Assembly (NCBI RefSeq): GCF_029265695.1
Contig: NZ_JAJUHW010000014.1
Span: forward strand, 1 to 64,000
From: Gracilinema caldarium
GTDB lineage: Bacteria; Spirochaetota; Spirochaetia; Treponematales; Breznakiellaceae
Length of the DNA: 64,000 nucleotides
Direction: 5' to 3'
The notes below the pieces were generated by a model. That model did no database searches. It worked only from the letters and a program-made list of their open reading frames with translations, and was not told the DNA's origin. Position 1 is the first letter of the stretch. Every line of letters starts with the position of its first letter. A program made the translations under genes and the position numbers. Shown here in pieces: positions 20,683 through 29,796 of this stretch.

Positions 20683-21826
20683 CTCCTTTACCGTATACGG
20701 CGTGGCAACGCCCTACCTTTCAGTGCTGGTCCGAAACCTTGGTTTTGGGCCTGCAGCGGTGGGGCTTCTTTTGGGTCTTTTTGAAATTGCAGGTATCACC
20801 GGTCCTTTTATCATCGGCCGTTATTCCGACACCTTAGGCCGCTATCGGCCCGGCTTGCTGTTTTCCCTGGTTCTCATTCCCCTTGCGCTGATCCCTCTTC
20901 TGCTCTGGCGCAACATTGTTATTACTGCCGCTGCCCTAATCGTGCTTGCGGTCGGTGTCCGTTCCATTATCCCCTTGCTGGATGCGGCAACTACGCTTCT
21001 TTTAAAAAATAAAGAAGATTATGGAAAAATTCGTGCCGTCGGCTCTTTGAGCTTTGTATTTATGGCCCTTGTCCTTCAGTACACCCCTATCCTGCAGCCT
21101 ACAAGCTCTCTGGCTATTGGTGTCTGGCTTGGGATTACCGCAATCCTCACCATACTGACCCTGCCGCTGCTTTCGGAACATGATACTCCTGCACAAGGCC
21201 CATCACAATCTGCCTCGAAATATGTTTCGAATGGCAGCCCCGCTCATAGTCCCGCTGCCTGGTCCTCGCTTTTCATTATCGGTCTTGTCATTATTGGATT
21301 AGGCAGGCTTTCTATGGCGCCGATTGCCTCATTTTTTTCACTCTATGTTTCCGAAGAGCTTCATTGGAATGCGGTGGGTCTGATGTGGGCTCTTTCGGCG
21401 GTTTCCGAAATACCATTTATGTTCATTTCAGGAAGGCTCATTAAAAGATATGGTTCCGCGCCGCTCTTAGCCCTTTCTATGGTGGCGGTTATAGCTCGGC
21501 TTGGTCTATATGCTCTTTTCCCGACCAAAGCTGGAGCAATCATGGGACAGCTGCTTCATTCGCTCTGTTACGGGCTTTTCCATCCCGCAGCAGTGGCCTT
21601 TGTAAGTACCCATGTGCCTCCCCAAAAACGAGCTGTGGGTCTTACCATGTATATCTCCCTTGGAGTAGGCCTTCCAACCTTTATCGGGAGCGCCTTAGGT
21701 GGATACATTGTAGAAGCCCTAGGATACCAGGTGCTCTTTGGGTCCTACACTATTTTCAGTGTCATAGGGATCGTAATATACGGTTTTTTTGCTGCAGCCC
21801 TTTCGGAAAAGCGGCAGAGCAATTGA
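20657..21826 (+). CDS. MFS transporter (LacY/PPP-type group)
   Basis: The 389-residue protein has about 12 membrane helices. The first helix (IIYFFSFTVYGVATPYLSVLV) with the conserved F-x-x-Y-G-x-x-x-P-Y pattern, and the loop GRYSDTLGRYRPGLL after helix 2, resemble the proton-coupled sugar/nucleoside porter group of the major facilitator superfamily. The first helix is intact, so ATG 20657 is the true start even though no ribosome-binding site is seen and the start lies inside a terminator-like hairpin. The substrate cannot be predicted. A 34-base gap separates it from the next gene. Confidence 0.85.
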   Translation: MNLGIIYFFSFTVYGVATPYLSVLVRNLGFGPAAVGLLLGLFEIAGITGPFIIGRYSDTLGRYRPGLLFSLVLIPLALIPLLLWRNIVITAAALIVLAVGVRSIIPLLDAATTLLLKNKEDYGKIRAVGSLSFVFMALVLQYTPILQPTSSLAIGVWLGITAILTILTLPLLSEHDTPAQGPSQSASKYVSNGSPAHSPAAWSSLFIIGLVIIGLGRLSMAPIASFFSLYVSEELHWNAVGLMWALSAVSEIPFMFISGRLIKRYGSAPLLALSMVAVIARLGLYALFPTKAGAIMGQLLHSLCYGLFHPAAVAFVSTHVPPQKRAVGLTMYISLGVGLPTFIGSALGGYIVEALGYQVLFGSYTIFSVIGIVIYGFFAAALSEKRQSN

Positions 21827-21860
21827 CAAGTTATTGTGTGAGGCATAGGCTCCATGCATT

Positions 21861-22652
21861 ATGATAGCCACAATTATAAATGCCCTTGCAGTCGTATTTG
21901 GATCCCTTCTGGGCCTCCTTTTAGGGGGAAAGATTTCCGATAAATACCGCACCATTGTATTTGACGGAGCGGGTATTACTACGGTCATTATTGGGGTCTC
22001 CATGGCCCTGGCGAGTCAGCGGATTATCTATCTAGCTTTGGCTCTTATCATCGGCGGTCTTATCGGTTCGGTGATCGATATTGATGGGGCCATACTGCGC
22101 TTTGGCGCTTTTCTTGAGTCGGTAACGCTGAAAAAAAAGAAAAATGCTGCAGAAGACGCAAAGCCCTCTGCCATAGAAACCGCAGAATCCGCCAGATCCC
22201 CTGGGGATCACCGTTCCGGCTGGGATTTCGGTCATGGATTTCTGAATGCTTCGGTGCTTTTTTGTGTAGGAGCCATGGCTCTTCTGGGTTCATTTAAAGC
22301 CGGCACCGATGGGGATTACACGCTCATCCTCACCAAGTCCATTCTGGACGGCTTTATGGCTATCCTTATGACCGCCGCCATGGGCCCCGGGGTTGCCTTT
22401 TCGGCCCTGCCCATCTTTGTCTATCAGGGACTGTTAACATTGGCGGCCCAATGGGTAAAACCCATGGTGAGTCCCCTCATGCTCTCCGAGCTGACCGGCG
22501 CTGGCGGCGCCATGGTGCTCATGATCGGCCTTAATCTGCTCTCTGTAAAATCAATCAAAACCGCTAATTTTCTTCCTGCCCTGGTGCTAATCGTGTTTTT
22601 AGCCCTTTTAGATCCTGCGCTGCTTGCCTTAGCCAAGAACTGGGGGTTTTAA
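21861..22652 (+). CDS. DUF554 family membrane protein
   Basis: The 263-residue protein has about seven hydrophobic segments and the conserved DUF554 pattern: IINALAVVFGSLLGLLLGGK at the N-terminus, GLIGSVIDIDGAI in the middle, and FLNASVLFCVGAMALLGSF. The family (YdfK/YqgA homologues) is widespread and uncharacterised, probably a transporter. A lysine- and alanine-rich cytoplasmic loop near residues 92-115 is longer than usual. The start is ATG 21861 behind a weak GAGG. Function is unknown. Confidence 0.85.
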   Translation: MIATIINALAVVFGSLLGLLLGGKISDKYRTIVFDGAGITTVIIGVSMALASQRIIYLALALIIGGLIGSVIDIDGAILRFGAFLESVTLKKKKNAAEDAKPSAIETAESARSPGDHRSGWDFGHGFLNASVLFCVGAMALLGSFKAGTDGDYTLILTKSILDGFMAILMTAAMGPGVAFSALPIFVYQGLLTLAAQWVKPMVSPLMLSELTGAGGAMVLMIGLNLLSVKSIKTANFLPALVLIVFLALLDPALLALAKNWGF

Positions 22653-22686
22653 AAGGGGGATGAATCAAAATGGTAAACTTTAATTA

Positions 22687-22715
22687 TTGACAATTCCAAA
22701 AAGTGGTCATAAACT
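22687..22715 (+). promoter_or_regulatory. Promoter of the MalK/UgpC-type ATPase gene
   Basis: TTGACA (22687-22692), 17 bases, TAAACT (22710-22715). The leader to ATG 22751 is about 28 bases and ends with AAGGGAGG. Confidence 0.6.
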
Positions 22716-22750
22716 GGAAATCGATAAAATAACCCTATAAGGGAGGCCTT

Positions 22751-23878
22751 ATGGCAAAGGTAGAACTCAAAGGTATTAGCAAGGTGTATGAAGGCAATGT
22801 CCGTGCAGTGGACAATGCGAACATCACCGTAAACGACAAGGAATTTGTCGTTTTCGTCGGCCCTTCTGGCTGTGGTAAGTCAACCACCCTCCGTATGATC
22901 GCCGGTCTTGAGGACATTAGCGAAGGTGAACTCTATATCGACGGCGAACTGATGAATGATGTTCCCCCGAAGGACCGGAACATCGCCATGGTATTCCAGA
23001 ACTACGCTCTGTATCCCCACATGACCGTATATGACAACATGGCATTCGGTCTCCGGATTAAAAAGGTAGATAAGGCAGAAATTGACCGGCGTGTTCATGA
23101 AGCAGCCCGTATCCTGGATATTGAAAAGTTCCTGGATCGCAAGCCCAAGGCCCTCTCCGGTGGTCAGCGCCAGCGTGTTGCCGTAGGCCGCGCTATTGTA
23201 CGGAACCCCAAGGTCTTCCTTTTCGACGAGCCCCTTTCCAACCTGGACGCAAAGCTCCGGGTACAGATGCGCGCTGAACTTTCGGATCTGCACCTCCGGC
23301 TCAATGCTACCATGATTTATGTTACCCATGACCAGGTAGAAGCTATGACCATGGCGAGCAAAATCGTGGTTATGAAGGACGGCAAGGTTCAGCAGATTGG
23401 TTCACCCCTCTTCCTGTATAACCATCCGATCAACAAGTTTGTCGCGGGCTTTATCGGTTCTCCGCCCATGAACTTCCTCACCGTCAAGGTGGTAGAGAAG
23501 AATGGTTCTGTAGTGCTCGACGAAGGTTCCTTCGAGGTTAAACCCGTAGAAGAACACGTAAAATATCTTAAGAAATATGTGGGCAAGGAAATCTACTTTG
23601 GTATCCGGCCGGAAGACCTGACCTTTGTAGAATCCCCTGCTGCAAGCAACAATATTTCCGTTAAGGTAACCGTGGTTGAACCCCTGGGCGCTGACATCAA
23701 CCTGTGGATGTCTACCAAGACCCAGCCCATGATTGCCCGTACCGAACCCCACCATGTGTTCCATGTGGGCGATACGGTCAACTTTGTGCCCCATATGGAA
23801 AAAGCCCGGTACTTTGACAAGGATACGGAACTTTCGATCCTTGCTGAACTGGACAACGCAATCCAGGGAAATAACTAA
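22751..23878 (+). CDS. ugpC: ABC transporter ATP-binding protein, UgpC/MalK/MsmK type
   Basis: The 375-residue ATPase has Walker A (GPSGCGKST, about residue 37-45), the Q-loop VFQNYALYPHMTV, the signature LSGGQRQRVAVGRA, Walker B VFLFDEPLSNLDAKL, the H-loop YVTHDQVEAM, and a C-terminal TOBE/regulatory domain (residues 240-370). This is the shared ATPase that energises carbohydrate or glycerol-phosphate importers. It stands alone with its own promoter and terminator and no permease genes nearby, which fits a common ATPase serving several sugar permeases, as MsmK does in streptococci. The exact substrate set is unknown. Codon use looks stronger (highly expressed) than in the neighbours. Confidence 0.92.
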   Translation: MAKVELKGISKVYEGNVRAVDNANITVNDKEFVVFVGPSGCGKSTTLRMIAGLEDISEGELYIDGELMNDVPPKDRNIAMVFQNYALYPHMTVYDNMAFGLRIKKVDKAEIDRRVHEAARILDIEKFLDRKPKALSGGQRQRVAVGRAIVRNPKVFLFDEPLSNLDAKLRVQMRAELSDLHLRLNATMIYVTHDQVEAMTMASKIVVMKDGKVQQIGSPLFLYNHPINKFVAGFIGSPPMNFLTVKVVEKNGSVVLDEGSFEVKPVEEHVKYLKKYVGKEIYFGIRPEDLTFVESPAASNNISVKVTVVEPLGADINLWMSTKTQPMIARTEPHHVFHVGDTVNFVPHMEKARYFDKDTELSILAELDNAIQGNN

Positions 23879-23916
23879 AACGGCATAAGCCTCACATTTC
23901 TTAACGAAAATTTTTT

Positions 23917-23957
23917 GGGGGATGTCCTACATGTATTGGCGGACATCCCCCTTTTTT
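23917..23957 (+). terminator. Intrinsic terminator of the ATPase gene
   Basis: GGGGGATGTCC (23917-23927) and GGACATCCCCC (23941-23951) form an eleven-pair perfect stem followed by six T. It is preceded by a run of T as well. Confidence 0.9.
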
Positions 23958-23994
23958 ACTTGTAATCAATTGGTCTACCACATATACTTACAGT

Positions 23995-25758
23995 ATGACT
24001 GACCTCTCTATTTCAACCGCAGTTTTTACTGAAAAAATAGGTTCCGTTGTAAATGAATCGGAACAGATGTTTTTAACTCTTGGCAAGGTCAGCCCCCTCT
24101 TTGTTCGAGAGCTCCATGAAAACCTTGTATCTTTGGAACAATCTTTTGCTTCCGAAACGGGAGTAAATACCGCAATTTCAAAACTCGATCGGTTATTCAC
24201 TCAAACGAAAGATCGAATCGGAAATTGCAGCCTCATATTTTCTAAGATGCACGATCGGGGCTCATCACTGCTCACCTCCCTCTCGGATTCTTTAGATCGG
24301 CTTAAGGCTATGGAGGGCATTATAGAAAAAATACGGAATGATTCCGAAGATATGGCACTGATTTCCTTAAACGCACTCACCGGAGCTTTAAAATCTGGTG
24401 CTGCAGGCCGGGGATTCAGTGTCATTACCGAAGAACTCATGAGGCTTTCGGATCAAACAAAGGTTGTAACCGATCAGCTAGAGTCCGATAGTTTAGCCCT
24501 TATGAAACAGCTTACCGGTTTTACTGGTGAACTAAAAAAACTGGAAGAGCTGCAAAATACCGTGTTCGAAGGACTCGATGAACTTATTACACAGCAGTTT
24601 GTAGCTATCGAAGAAAAGGTTAAAAATCTCACCAAATCACTGTACGCCCTTGTACAAGAAAGCAAAACTCTGGAAAAACCGGTATGTGCCATCATGGAAA
24701 CCATTCAGATCCATGATATTGTACGGCAATCTTTGGATCATATCCTCATAGCACTCCGGGAATATGAAGATATTAAAAACTCCGCTTCTGTAGATGCCGA
24801 TGAACTTGAAGCCTTCAAAGGGCAGCTGCTCATTTTGGGCGAAGTCATTATGGAAGATGTTATAAGCCGTTTCGAAGAGGCCCTCCGTACCTTTGATACC
24901 GCCTTTACGGCCATACAAAAGCTCATACGAAGGGGGGAAAAAGAACGGACCATCCTTTTAAGAGAGCACTTCTCTCACCTCTCAAGTTCATCTATGCAGA
25001 CAGTGTTTGAAGAGTCTGCCCGTACACTTACCATGATAGAACAAAATCTTTCGAGTTATTTGGCAATTAAACAAAGCGTTGCTTCCCAGGGGAGCAGGAT
25101 TGCTGAATATGTTTTAGCCATATCCAAACAATATGGCAAATTCGAAAAAATCATTAATCGATTCAATACCATCGATATCGCTGCCCGGATTGAAATTTCA
25201 AAACAAAGCATGCTGCATTCAATTAAAAATACGGTGACCGCTATGACCGGTCTTATTAACAGAATAAGTTCCGATGTGGAGGATGCAAAAAAGTCTAGCC
25301 AATCCTTTATTGAGGATACCCATACCGCTCTTTTTGATTATGGAAAAACCTTCGGAGAAGAGGTCACTACTTTCTCGCTTGCCCAACAGGAATTAGTACA
25401 AGCTTTCCGGCTCTTTGCCTCATTTCAGGAAGACCTTGAACAAAATACAAGAAATTTTACTCTTTTTTCAGAAACCTTTATCAACCTGCTCGAAACCCAG
25501 GAACATGAAATTGGTAAAATAAAAAATCTCATTATTCAATGTAAACAGATTAAGGATTATTTCTCAGAGATTCGGGCAAAAATGCCAGAAAGCTCAGAGA
25601 ATGTTGAGATCCGGAACCAGCACCTAAAGGATATTATCAGCAAATTCACGATTTATGCCCATAAGCAAGCGGCGGCAGAAATCGGCAACTTTGAGGTAAG
25701 CTCCACAAAGGGTATTAAGGATGTGGATCTGGAAGCGGGCGAAATAACCTTTTTTTAA
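23995..25758 (+). CDS. Soluble chemoreceptor-like helical protein next to cheD
   Basis: The 587-residue protein is almost entirely helical, with no signal peptide or membrane segment. Residues near 120-160 (ISLNALTGALKSGAAGRGFSV, with ITEELMRLSDQT) resemble the hairpin tip of receptor signalling domains (NAAIEAARAGExGRGFAVVA), but the usual E-A-A-R core is altered to ALKSGA. A second helical half (about 300-540) has no clear signalling tip. It may be a cytoplasmic receptor or an adaptor of the chemosensory array. The cheD gene begins 10 bases after its stop, and CheD proteins bind receptors, so the two probably act together. The ATG at 23995 has no strong ribosome-binding site. The signal is unknown. 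Confidence 0.6.
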   Translation: MTDLSISTAVFTEKIGSVVNESEQMFLTLGKVSPLFVRELHENLVSLEQSFASETGVNTAISKLDRLFTQTKDRIGNCSLIFSKMHDRGSSLLTSLSDSLDRLKAMEGIIEKIRNDSEDMALISLNALTGALKSGAAGRGFSVITEELMRLSDQTKVVTDQLESDSLALMKQLTGFTGELKKLEELQNTVFEGLDELITQQFVAIEEKVKNLTKSLYALVQESKTLEKPVCAIMETIQIHDIVRQSLDHILIALREYEDIKNSASVDADELEAFKGQLLILGEVIMEDVISRFEEALRTFDTAFTAIQKLIRRGEKERTILLREHFSHLSSSSMQTVFEESARTLTMIEQNLSSYLAIKQSVASQGSRIAEYVLAISKQYGKFEKIINRFNTIDIAARIEISKQSMLHSIKNTVTAMTGLINRISSDVEDAKKSSQSFIEDTHTALFDYGKTFGEEVTTFSLAQQELVQAFRLFASFQEDLEQNTRNFTLFSETFINLLETQEHEIGKIKNLIIQCKQIKDYFSEIRAKMPESSENVEIRNQHLKDIISKFTIYAHKQAAAEIGNFEVSSTKGIKDVDLEAGEITFF

Positions 25759-25767
25759 GGTGGGCTT

Positions 25768-26409
25768 ATGTATTCTCATCGTGTATTAGCCTATGAACAG
25801 CCTATTACCATCATAAGACCGGGAGAATACCTTGTTTCTCAAGAAGATATTATTATCTCCACTGTTTTAGGTTCCTGTATAGCGGTTGCAATGTATGATG
25901 CAAGCACCGGTTCTGGAGGGCTAAACCATTTTATGTTGCCCGCCGCATTTATACATCAGCACTCTACTCAAGCAGGGGGCGCTGGCCCGATTATTGAACC
26001 AGATCCGCGGGATTTTTTGGAAGACAGTGCTCGTTATGGTATGTATGCCATGGAAGTGTTGATTAACGGACTGCTCAGGCTTGGCTGCCGGCGGGATCAC
26101 TTAGCCGCTAAAGTTTTTGGCGGTGCTTCTGTCCTTGGCTTTGGTAAGGATGGTAGAAAAACCGTAGCTCAGAGCAACATTGATTTTGTTTTTGAGTATT
26201 TAGAAACCGAAAAAATTCCGATCATTGCTTCCGATGTAGGCGGTTCGGATGCTCGAAAAATCCTCTTTTTTGTTAAAGAAGGAAAGGTGCTTCTGAAGCG
26301 AATTAAGGGAACTTATACGAACCTGGTTGCTCAGGAAGAACAAATCTACGAAGAACGGCTCAAGGCAAAACCGGTGGAGGGATCTGTCCATTTCTTCACG
26401 GAAGAATAA
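25768..26409 (+). CDS. cheD: Chemoreceptor glutamine deamidase CheD
   Basis: CheD converts receptor glutamines to glutamates and, in several bacteria, binds CheC/CheX to tune adaptation. The catalytic cysteine is C37 in TVLGSCIAVAMYD and the histidine is H54 in GGLNHFMLP. GGASVLGFGKDGRKTVAQSN is also typical. At 213 residues it has about 50 more than the usual core, with a C-terminal helical tail. GTG or ATG choice is not in question: ATG 25768 has GGTGGG close by. Its last 14 bases overlap the ribonuclease gene on the opposite strand. Confidence 0.93.
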   Translation: MYSHRVLAYEQPITIIRPGEYLVSQEDIIISTVLGSCIAVAMYDASTGSGGLNHFMLPAAFIHQHSTQAGGAGPIIEPDPRDFLEDSARYGMYAMEVLINGLLRLGCRRDHLAAKVFGGASVLGFGKDGRKTVAQSNIDFVFEYLETEKIPIIASDVGGSDARKILFFVKEGKVLLKRIKGTYTNLVAQEEQIYEERLKAKPVEGSVHFFTEE

Positions 26410-28285
26410 ACATAAATTCCAGCTCCGGCAATTTTACCGATTTCAATGTTACCGTAACGGTATCGTTGTAGCTGACCGATTCTTTTACGGCCACTTGGGT
26501 TTCTAAGGCCAAGGCTGGAATGATAACTGTTGCCCGGTTGCCCTTTATGTCTACCACCACCGCTTCCCATTGGCTTCCTATTTTATCCTCTAAATACACC
26601 GCGGTCCAATGGAGCTTGGAAGCCCGTTCTGCCTGGATAGTAGCCGCCGCAGCGGCCTCGCCGGCCGCAACCCGTTCTAGGATTTCATCAATATCAAGCA
26701 ATTGCTCTCCCTTAAGGTAGCGTCTCAATTGCTGGTGGGCCAGAAGGTCCGTGTATCGCCGCAAGGGGCTTGTAACCTGGGTGTATACCGAGAGCCCCAG
26801 TCCCGCATGGTCTCCCGGCTGGGCCGAGAGCCGGCGGGGCCGCATGCAGCGCCGCAGCTGATAGGACCCTGCAAGGCCCGGCAGTACCTCGTTCGGCAGG
26901 TCTCCGATTTCCTGGGCTACAAAAGGAAAAGGAATGCGGTTCCGCATGGCCCAGCGGGCTGTGGCCTCTCCTGCTATGAGCATGCACTCCCGGACCATGT
27001 CAGCTGACCGGTAAGAAGGTATGGGGGAGAACTGAATCTCTTTTTCTGAAACCCCAAGGTGAATCTCAGGGAATTCAATGGTTACCGCACCGGCGGCTTG
27101 TCTGCGCAGGATATTTTTCTCAGAAAAATCAAAAAGGCTTTTCAGGATCGGTTCTTCGCTCAGGCGATCCGCTTCGTCGTAGGTAAGCCGCTTAACCCGG
27201 ACAAGGCTGCGGAAAATATCGATTGAATCAGGGCTCCCATCTTCCGCGAGGGAAATTTTAAAGGTCAATGCCGGCGATATTTCATCTAAACCTAAGGCAA
27301 AGTGCCGCAGGCTGTCTTCGTGAAGCATCCTCTGGGCCCCTTCGGGAAGGTACAGGGTAGAACCGCGGCTCCGGGCTTCCAGGTCCGCTTCGCTATCATT
27401 TGGTACAGAAGCGGCTGGGTCTGCTACATGTACATACAGAGTGGACCCTTCTAGGTACACCGCATCATCAGGGTCGGTACTCCAGGGATTATCGATGGCA
27501 AAGGCCGGCTTGTCGGTCAGATCAAGCCGATCCTCCTGAGGCGGCGGAGCAATAGGTGTCCGTGCAGAGCCCTGGGGACAGCCAAAGCGGCTCGGATATG
27601 GGTTGATGAACTGATCCCAGTACCCGATTTTTAGGAGCAGTTTGTGCGCCTCTATAGGGGTTTCGGCCTTTCCTAAGTCCCGCAAGGTGCGGCTTTTGTC
27701 AGTTTTACCGAAGGCGAGGGCTTCTGCATCCTGGAGAAATCTTCCCTCGTTTACTTTATCATAGGTGCCGTTTCTGAGATGCTCAAGGAAAAGTTCCCGC
27801 TCTTCCTGTTCCCGATTTTTTTCGTTCCGCTTTCTTAAAATCTGCGCCACATCCTCTGGAGTCCGCACCTGTACATATATCCTGGGGACTGCCCCTATGG
27901 CCTGTGAGGCTGCCGCAGCTTCTGCCGCTTGGACTTGTACCGTTTTTTGATCCGCTTCTATAAAATAAAGTCCATCTAAGAGCAGTTTGTAGATTTCCCA
28001 GGCTGTCCGGGGCGTATATTCACCGAAAATAAGCTCCGCCGTTTCCTGCACACTGGTCTGGCTTCCCTGAAGCAGCTCCCAGGCCCCCGCAACGTCTCCA
28101 TCAGAAAGAGGGGTTTCCAGTAATTTAAGAGACGCAAGCGGCCCTGGGTGGAGCAGGGTAATATCTTTTGGGCGTAACTTTATTGTTTCTCCCGAGGCGA
28201 GCTGAATGGTAAGTTTTTCTCCATTTTCAGTGATAATGGCCGGTTTCGATTTATAAATGACAAGGGCCTTTTCCAGTGTACTCAT
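26396..28285 (-). CDS. RNB-domain exoribonuclease (RNase II/R family)
   Basis: The 629-residue protein has an N-terminal OB-like and winged-helix region (residues 1-200) and an RNB catalytic domain whose acidic motif is visible in AFAIDNPWSTDPDDAVYLEG (about residue 270). Further marks are YTQVTSPLRRYTDLLAHQQL near 500. It degrades RNA 3' to 5'. No S1 domain is obvious at the C-terminus, so it is nearer to the short RNase II-like proteins of cyanobacteria and spirochaetes than to RNase R. I start it at ATG 28285; the frame opens earlier at a TTG (28336), but that would run into an inverted repeat and has no ribosome-binding site. It is divergent from the lysine operon. Confidence 0.88.
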   Translation of the reverse strand: MSTLEKALVIYKSKPAIITENGEKLTIQLASGETIKLRPKDITLLHPGPLASLKLLETPLSDGDVAGAWELLQGSQTSVQETAELIFGEYTPRTAWEIYKLLLDGLYFIEADQKTVQVQAAEAAAASQAIGAVPRIYVQVRTPEDVAQILRKRNEKNREQEERELFLEHLRNGTYDKVNEGRFLQDAEALAFGKTDKSRTLRDLGKAETPIEAHKLLLKIGYWDQFINPYPSRFGCPQGSARTPIAPPPQEDRLDLTDKPAFAIDNPWSTDPDDAVYLEGSTLYVHVADPAASVPNDSEADLEARSRGSTLYLPEGAQRMLHEDSLRHFALGLDEISPALTFKISLAEDGSPDSIDIFRSLVRVKRLTYDEADRLSEEPILKSLFDFSEKNILRRQAAGAVTIEFPEIHLGVSEKEIQFSPIPSYRSADMVRECMLIAGEATARWAMRNRIPFPFVAQEIGDLPNEVLPGLAGSYQLRRCMRPRRLSAQPGDHAGLGLSVYTQVTSPLRRYTDLLAHQQLRRYLKGEQLLDIDEILERVAAGEAAAAATIQAERASKLHWTAVYLEDKIGSQWEAVVVDIKGNRATVIIPALALETQVAVKESVSYNDTVTVTLKSVKLPELEFMFILP

Positions 28286-28329
28286 GTTATCAGTGTAGCA
28301 TGTATATTCATTGTCTCTCAACTGATGCT

Positions 28330-28356
28330 TTTTCAAAACTGGGGGAGTTTTGAAAA
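28330..28356. repeat. Perfect inverted repeat between the ribonuclease gene and lysC
   Basis: TTTTCAAAACT (28330-28340), loop GGGGG, AGTTTTGAAAA (28346-28356). Eleven perfect pairs lie between two divergent genes, so it cannot terminate either of them. It may be a regulator site or part of the ribonuclease mRNA leader, since RNase mRNAs are often autoregulated. Confidence 0.6.
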
Positions 28357-28396
28357 TGGCCTCATATACATTTTATATACAAAAATTGATTTAGTA

Positions 28397-28425
28397 TTGC
28401 ATAAAAATACATAATTTGATACAGT
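28397..28425 (+). promoter_or_regulatory. Promoter of the lysine operon
   Basis: TTGCAT (28397-28402), 17 bases, TACAGT (28420-28425). The implied leader to ATG 28450 is only about 18 bases and ends in GGAGG, so there is no room for a lysine riboswitch. Confidence 0.6.
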
Positions 28426-28449
28426 ACATGCCATAATGGAGGTTTATCG

Positions 28450-29781
28450 ATGATTGTCATGAAATTTGGCGGCAGTTCTGTTGCCAATGCGGAGCGTATT
28501 TGCTATGTCACCGAAATTGTACGGTCCCTTTTGAATCAAAAACCTGTGCTGGTGCTTTCCGCTATGGGTGATACCACCGATCATCTTTTGGATGCGGCAG
28601 ATGAAGCATTAAAAGGCCATGTTTCGGTAGAAAAAATCGAAAACCTCCATAAACAGACAATCCAGGATTTACAGTTGGATTCTCAGGTCCTCGCAGAGGT
28701 TGATGCGCTTCTTGCGGAGCTTAAAAGCCTCCTCGTAGGGATCTCGCTAATAAAAGAGCTGACGAATCGGACGAAAGATTACCTAGTCTCATTTGGGGAG
28801 CGGCTTTCCATAAGAATCGCCGCCGCTTATTTCCGCGCTGCAGGTATTCAGGCCAAAGCGCTTGACGCCTGGGATGCGGGTTTTCAGTCCGATGCCCAAT
28901 ACGGCCAGGCAGAGGTATTGCCGGAAGCCTGGAATCGTATTGCGGGTACCCTTATTCCCTTGGTGGAATCTGGGGTGCTGCCGGTGGTCACCGGCTTTAT
29001 TGCTAAAGATGCCCAGGGCAACATTACTACCCTTGGGCGCGGCGGATCGGATCTGAGCGCGACCATTATCGGCGCGGCGTGTAAAGCCCAGGAAGTCCAG
29101 GTCTGGAAGGACGTGGACGGAATACTCACGGCGGATCCCCGGCTTGTGGCTTCCGCCCGGCCTGTGGAGGCGGTAACCTACGAAGAAGCAGCAGAATTGG
29201 CCTACTTTGGCGCTCAGGTACTCCATCCCCGATCCATGCAGCCCTGTATTGCCACCGGGACGACTGTACGGGTGAAAAATTCCTATAATCCCTCGGCTAC
29301 GGGTACAAAAATTGTCGGTAAACTGGAAGGCAACGCAGGTCCTGTGCGGGCCATTACTTCAAAAAAGAATGTCACCCTGGTCGATATTGTATCGAGCCGA
29401 ATGCTGGGCCAATATGGTTTTCTGGCGGGGGTTTTCAGTGCCTTTTCGTCCCACAAAATTTCTGTTGATATGGTAGCCACGAGCGAAGTGTCCATTTCGC
29501 TCACCCTTGATGCAGCCCACGACCTGGCGGCTCTGAAAAGGGACTTAGAAAAAATTGCCAGTGTAACGATAAAAGAGAAAAAAGCTATTATTACCATTAT
29601 CGGAGACGTTCGCCGCTCATCGGAAATTCTTGAGCGAAGCTTCGGCGTGTGTGCTTCCCTGGGTGTGCAGGTTCAGATGGTTTCCCAGGGAGCAAGCAAG
29701 GTGAACATCAGTTTTATTGTGGACGATGCGGAAGCTCCGCGGGTAGTTCAGGGCTTGCATCGTGCCTTTTTCGAAGCCTAA
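28450..29781 (+). CDS. lysC: Aspartate kinase
   Basis: The enzyme phosphorylates aspartate, the first step to lysine, methionine and threonine. The kinase domain starts MIVMKFGGSSVANAERI and has the conserved FGERLSIRI, GFIAKDAQGNITTLGRGGSD and VQVWKDVDGILTADPRLV. Two ACT domains occupy about residues 300-440, so feedback by lysine or another amino acid is likely. The 443-residue length fits monofunctional aspartokinase III-type enzymes. It is the first gene of lysC-dapB-dapA-asd-lysA-dapL, all on one strand with gaps of 9-30 bases. Confidence 0.95.
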   Translation: MIVMKFGGSSVANAERICYVTEIVRSLLNQKPVLVLSAMGDTTDHLLDAADEALKGHVSVEKIENLHKQTIQDLQLDSQVLAEVDALLAELKSLLVGISLIKELTNRTKDYLVSFGERLSIRIAAAYFRAAGIQAKALDAWDAGFQSDAQYGQAEVLPEAWNRIAGTLIPLVESGVLPVVTGFIAKDAQGNITTLGRGGSDLSATIIGAACKAQEVQVWKDVDGILTADPRLVASARPVEAVTYEEAAELAYFGAQVLHPRSMQPCIATGTTVRVKNSYNPSATGTKIVGKLEGNAGPVRAITSKKNVTLVDIVSSRMLGQYGFLAGVFSAFSSHKISVDMVATSEVSISLTLDAAHDLAALKRDLEKIASVTIKEKKAIITIIGDVRRSSEILERSFGVCASLGVQVQMVSQGASKVNISFIVDDAEAPRVVQGLHRAFFEA

Positions 29782-29796
29782 GGGTGCGGAGGAGCC

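Noticed and set aside
28426-28449. Lysine riboswitch ahead of lysC
   Set aside because: The leader between promoter and ATG is only about 18 bases, far too short for the riboswitch, and no such fold is seen upstream.
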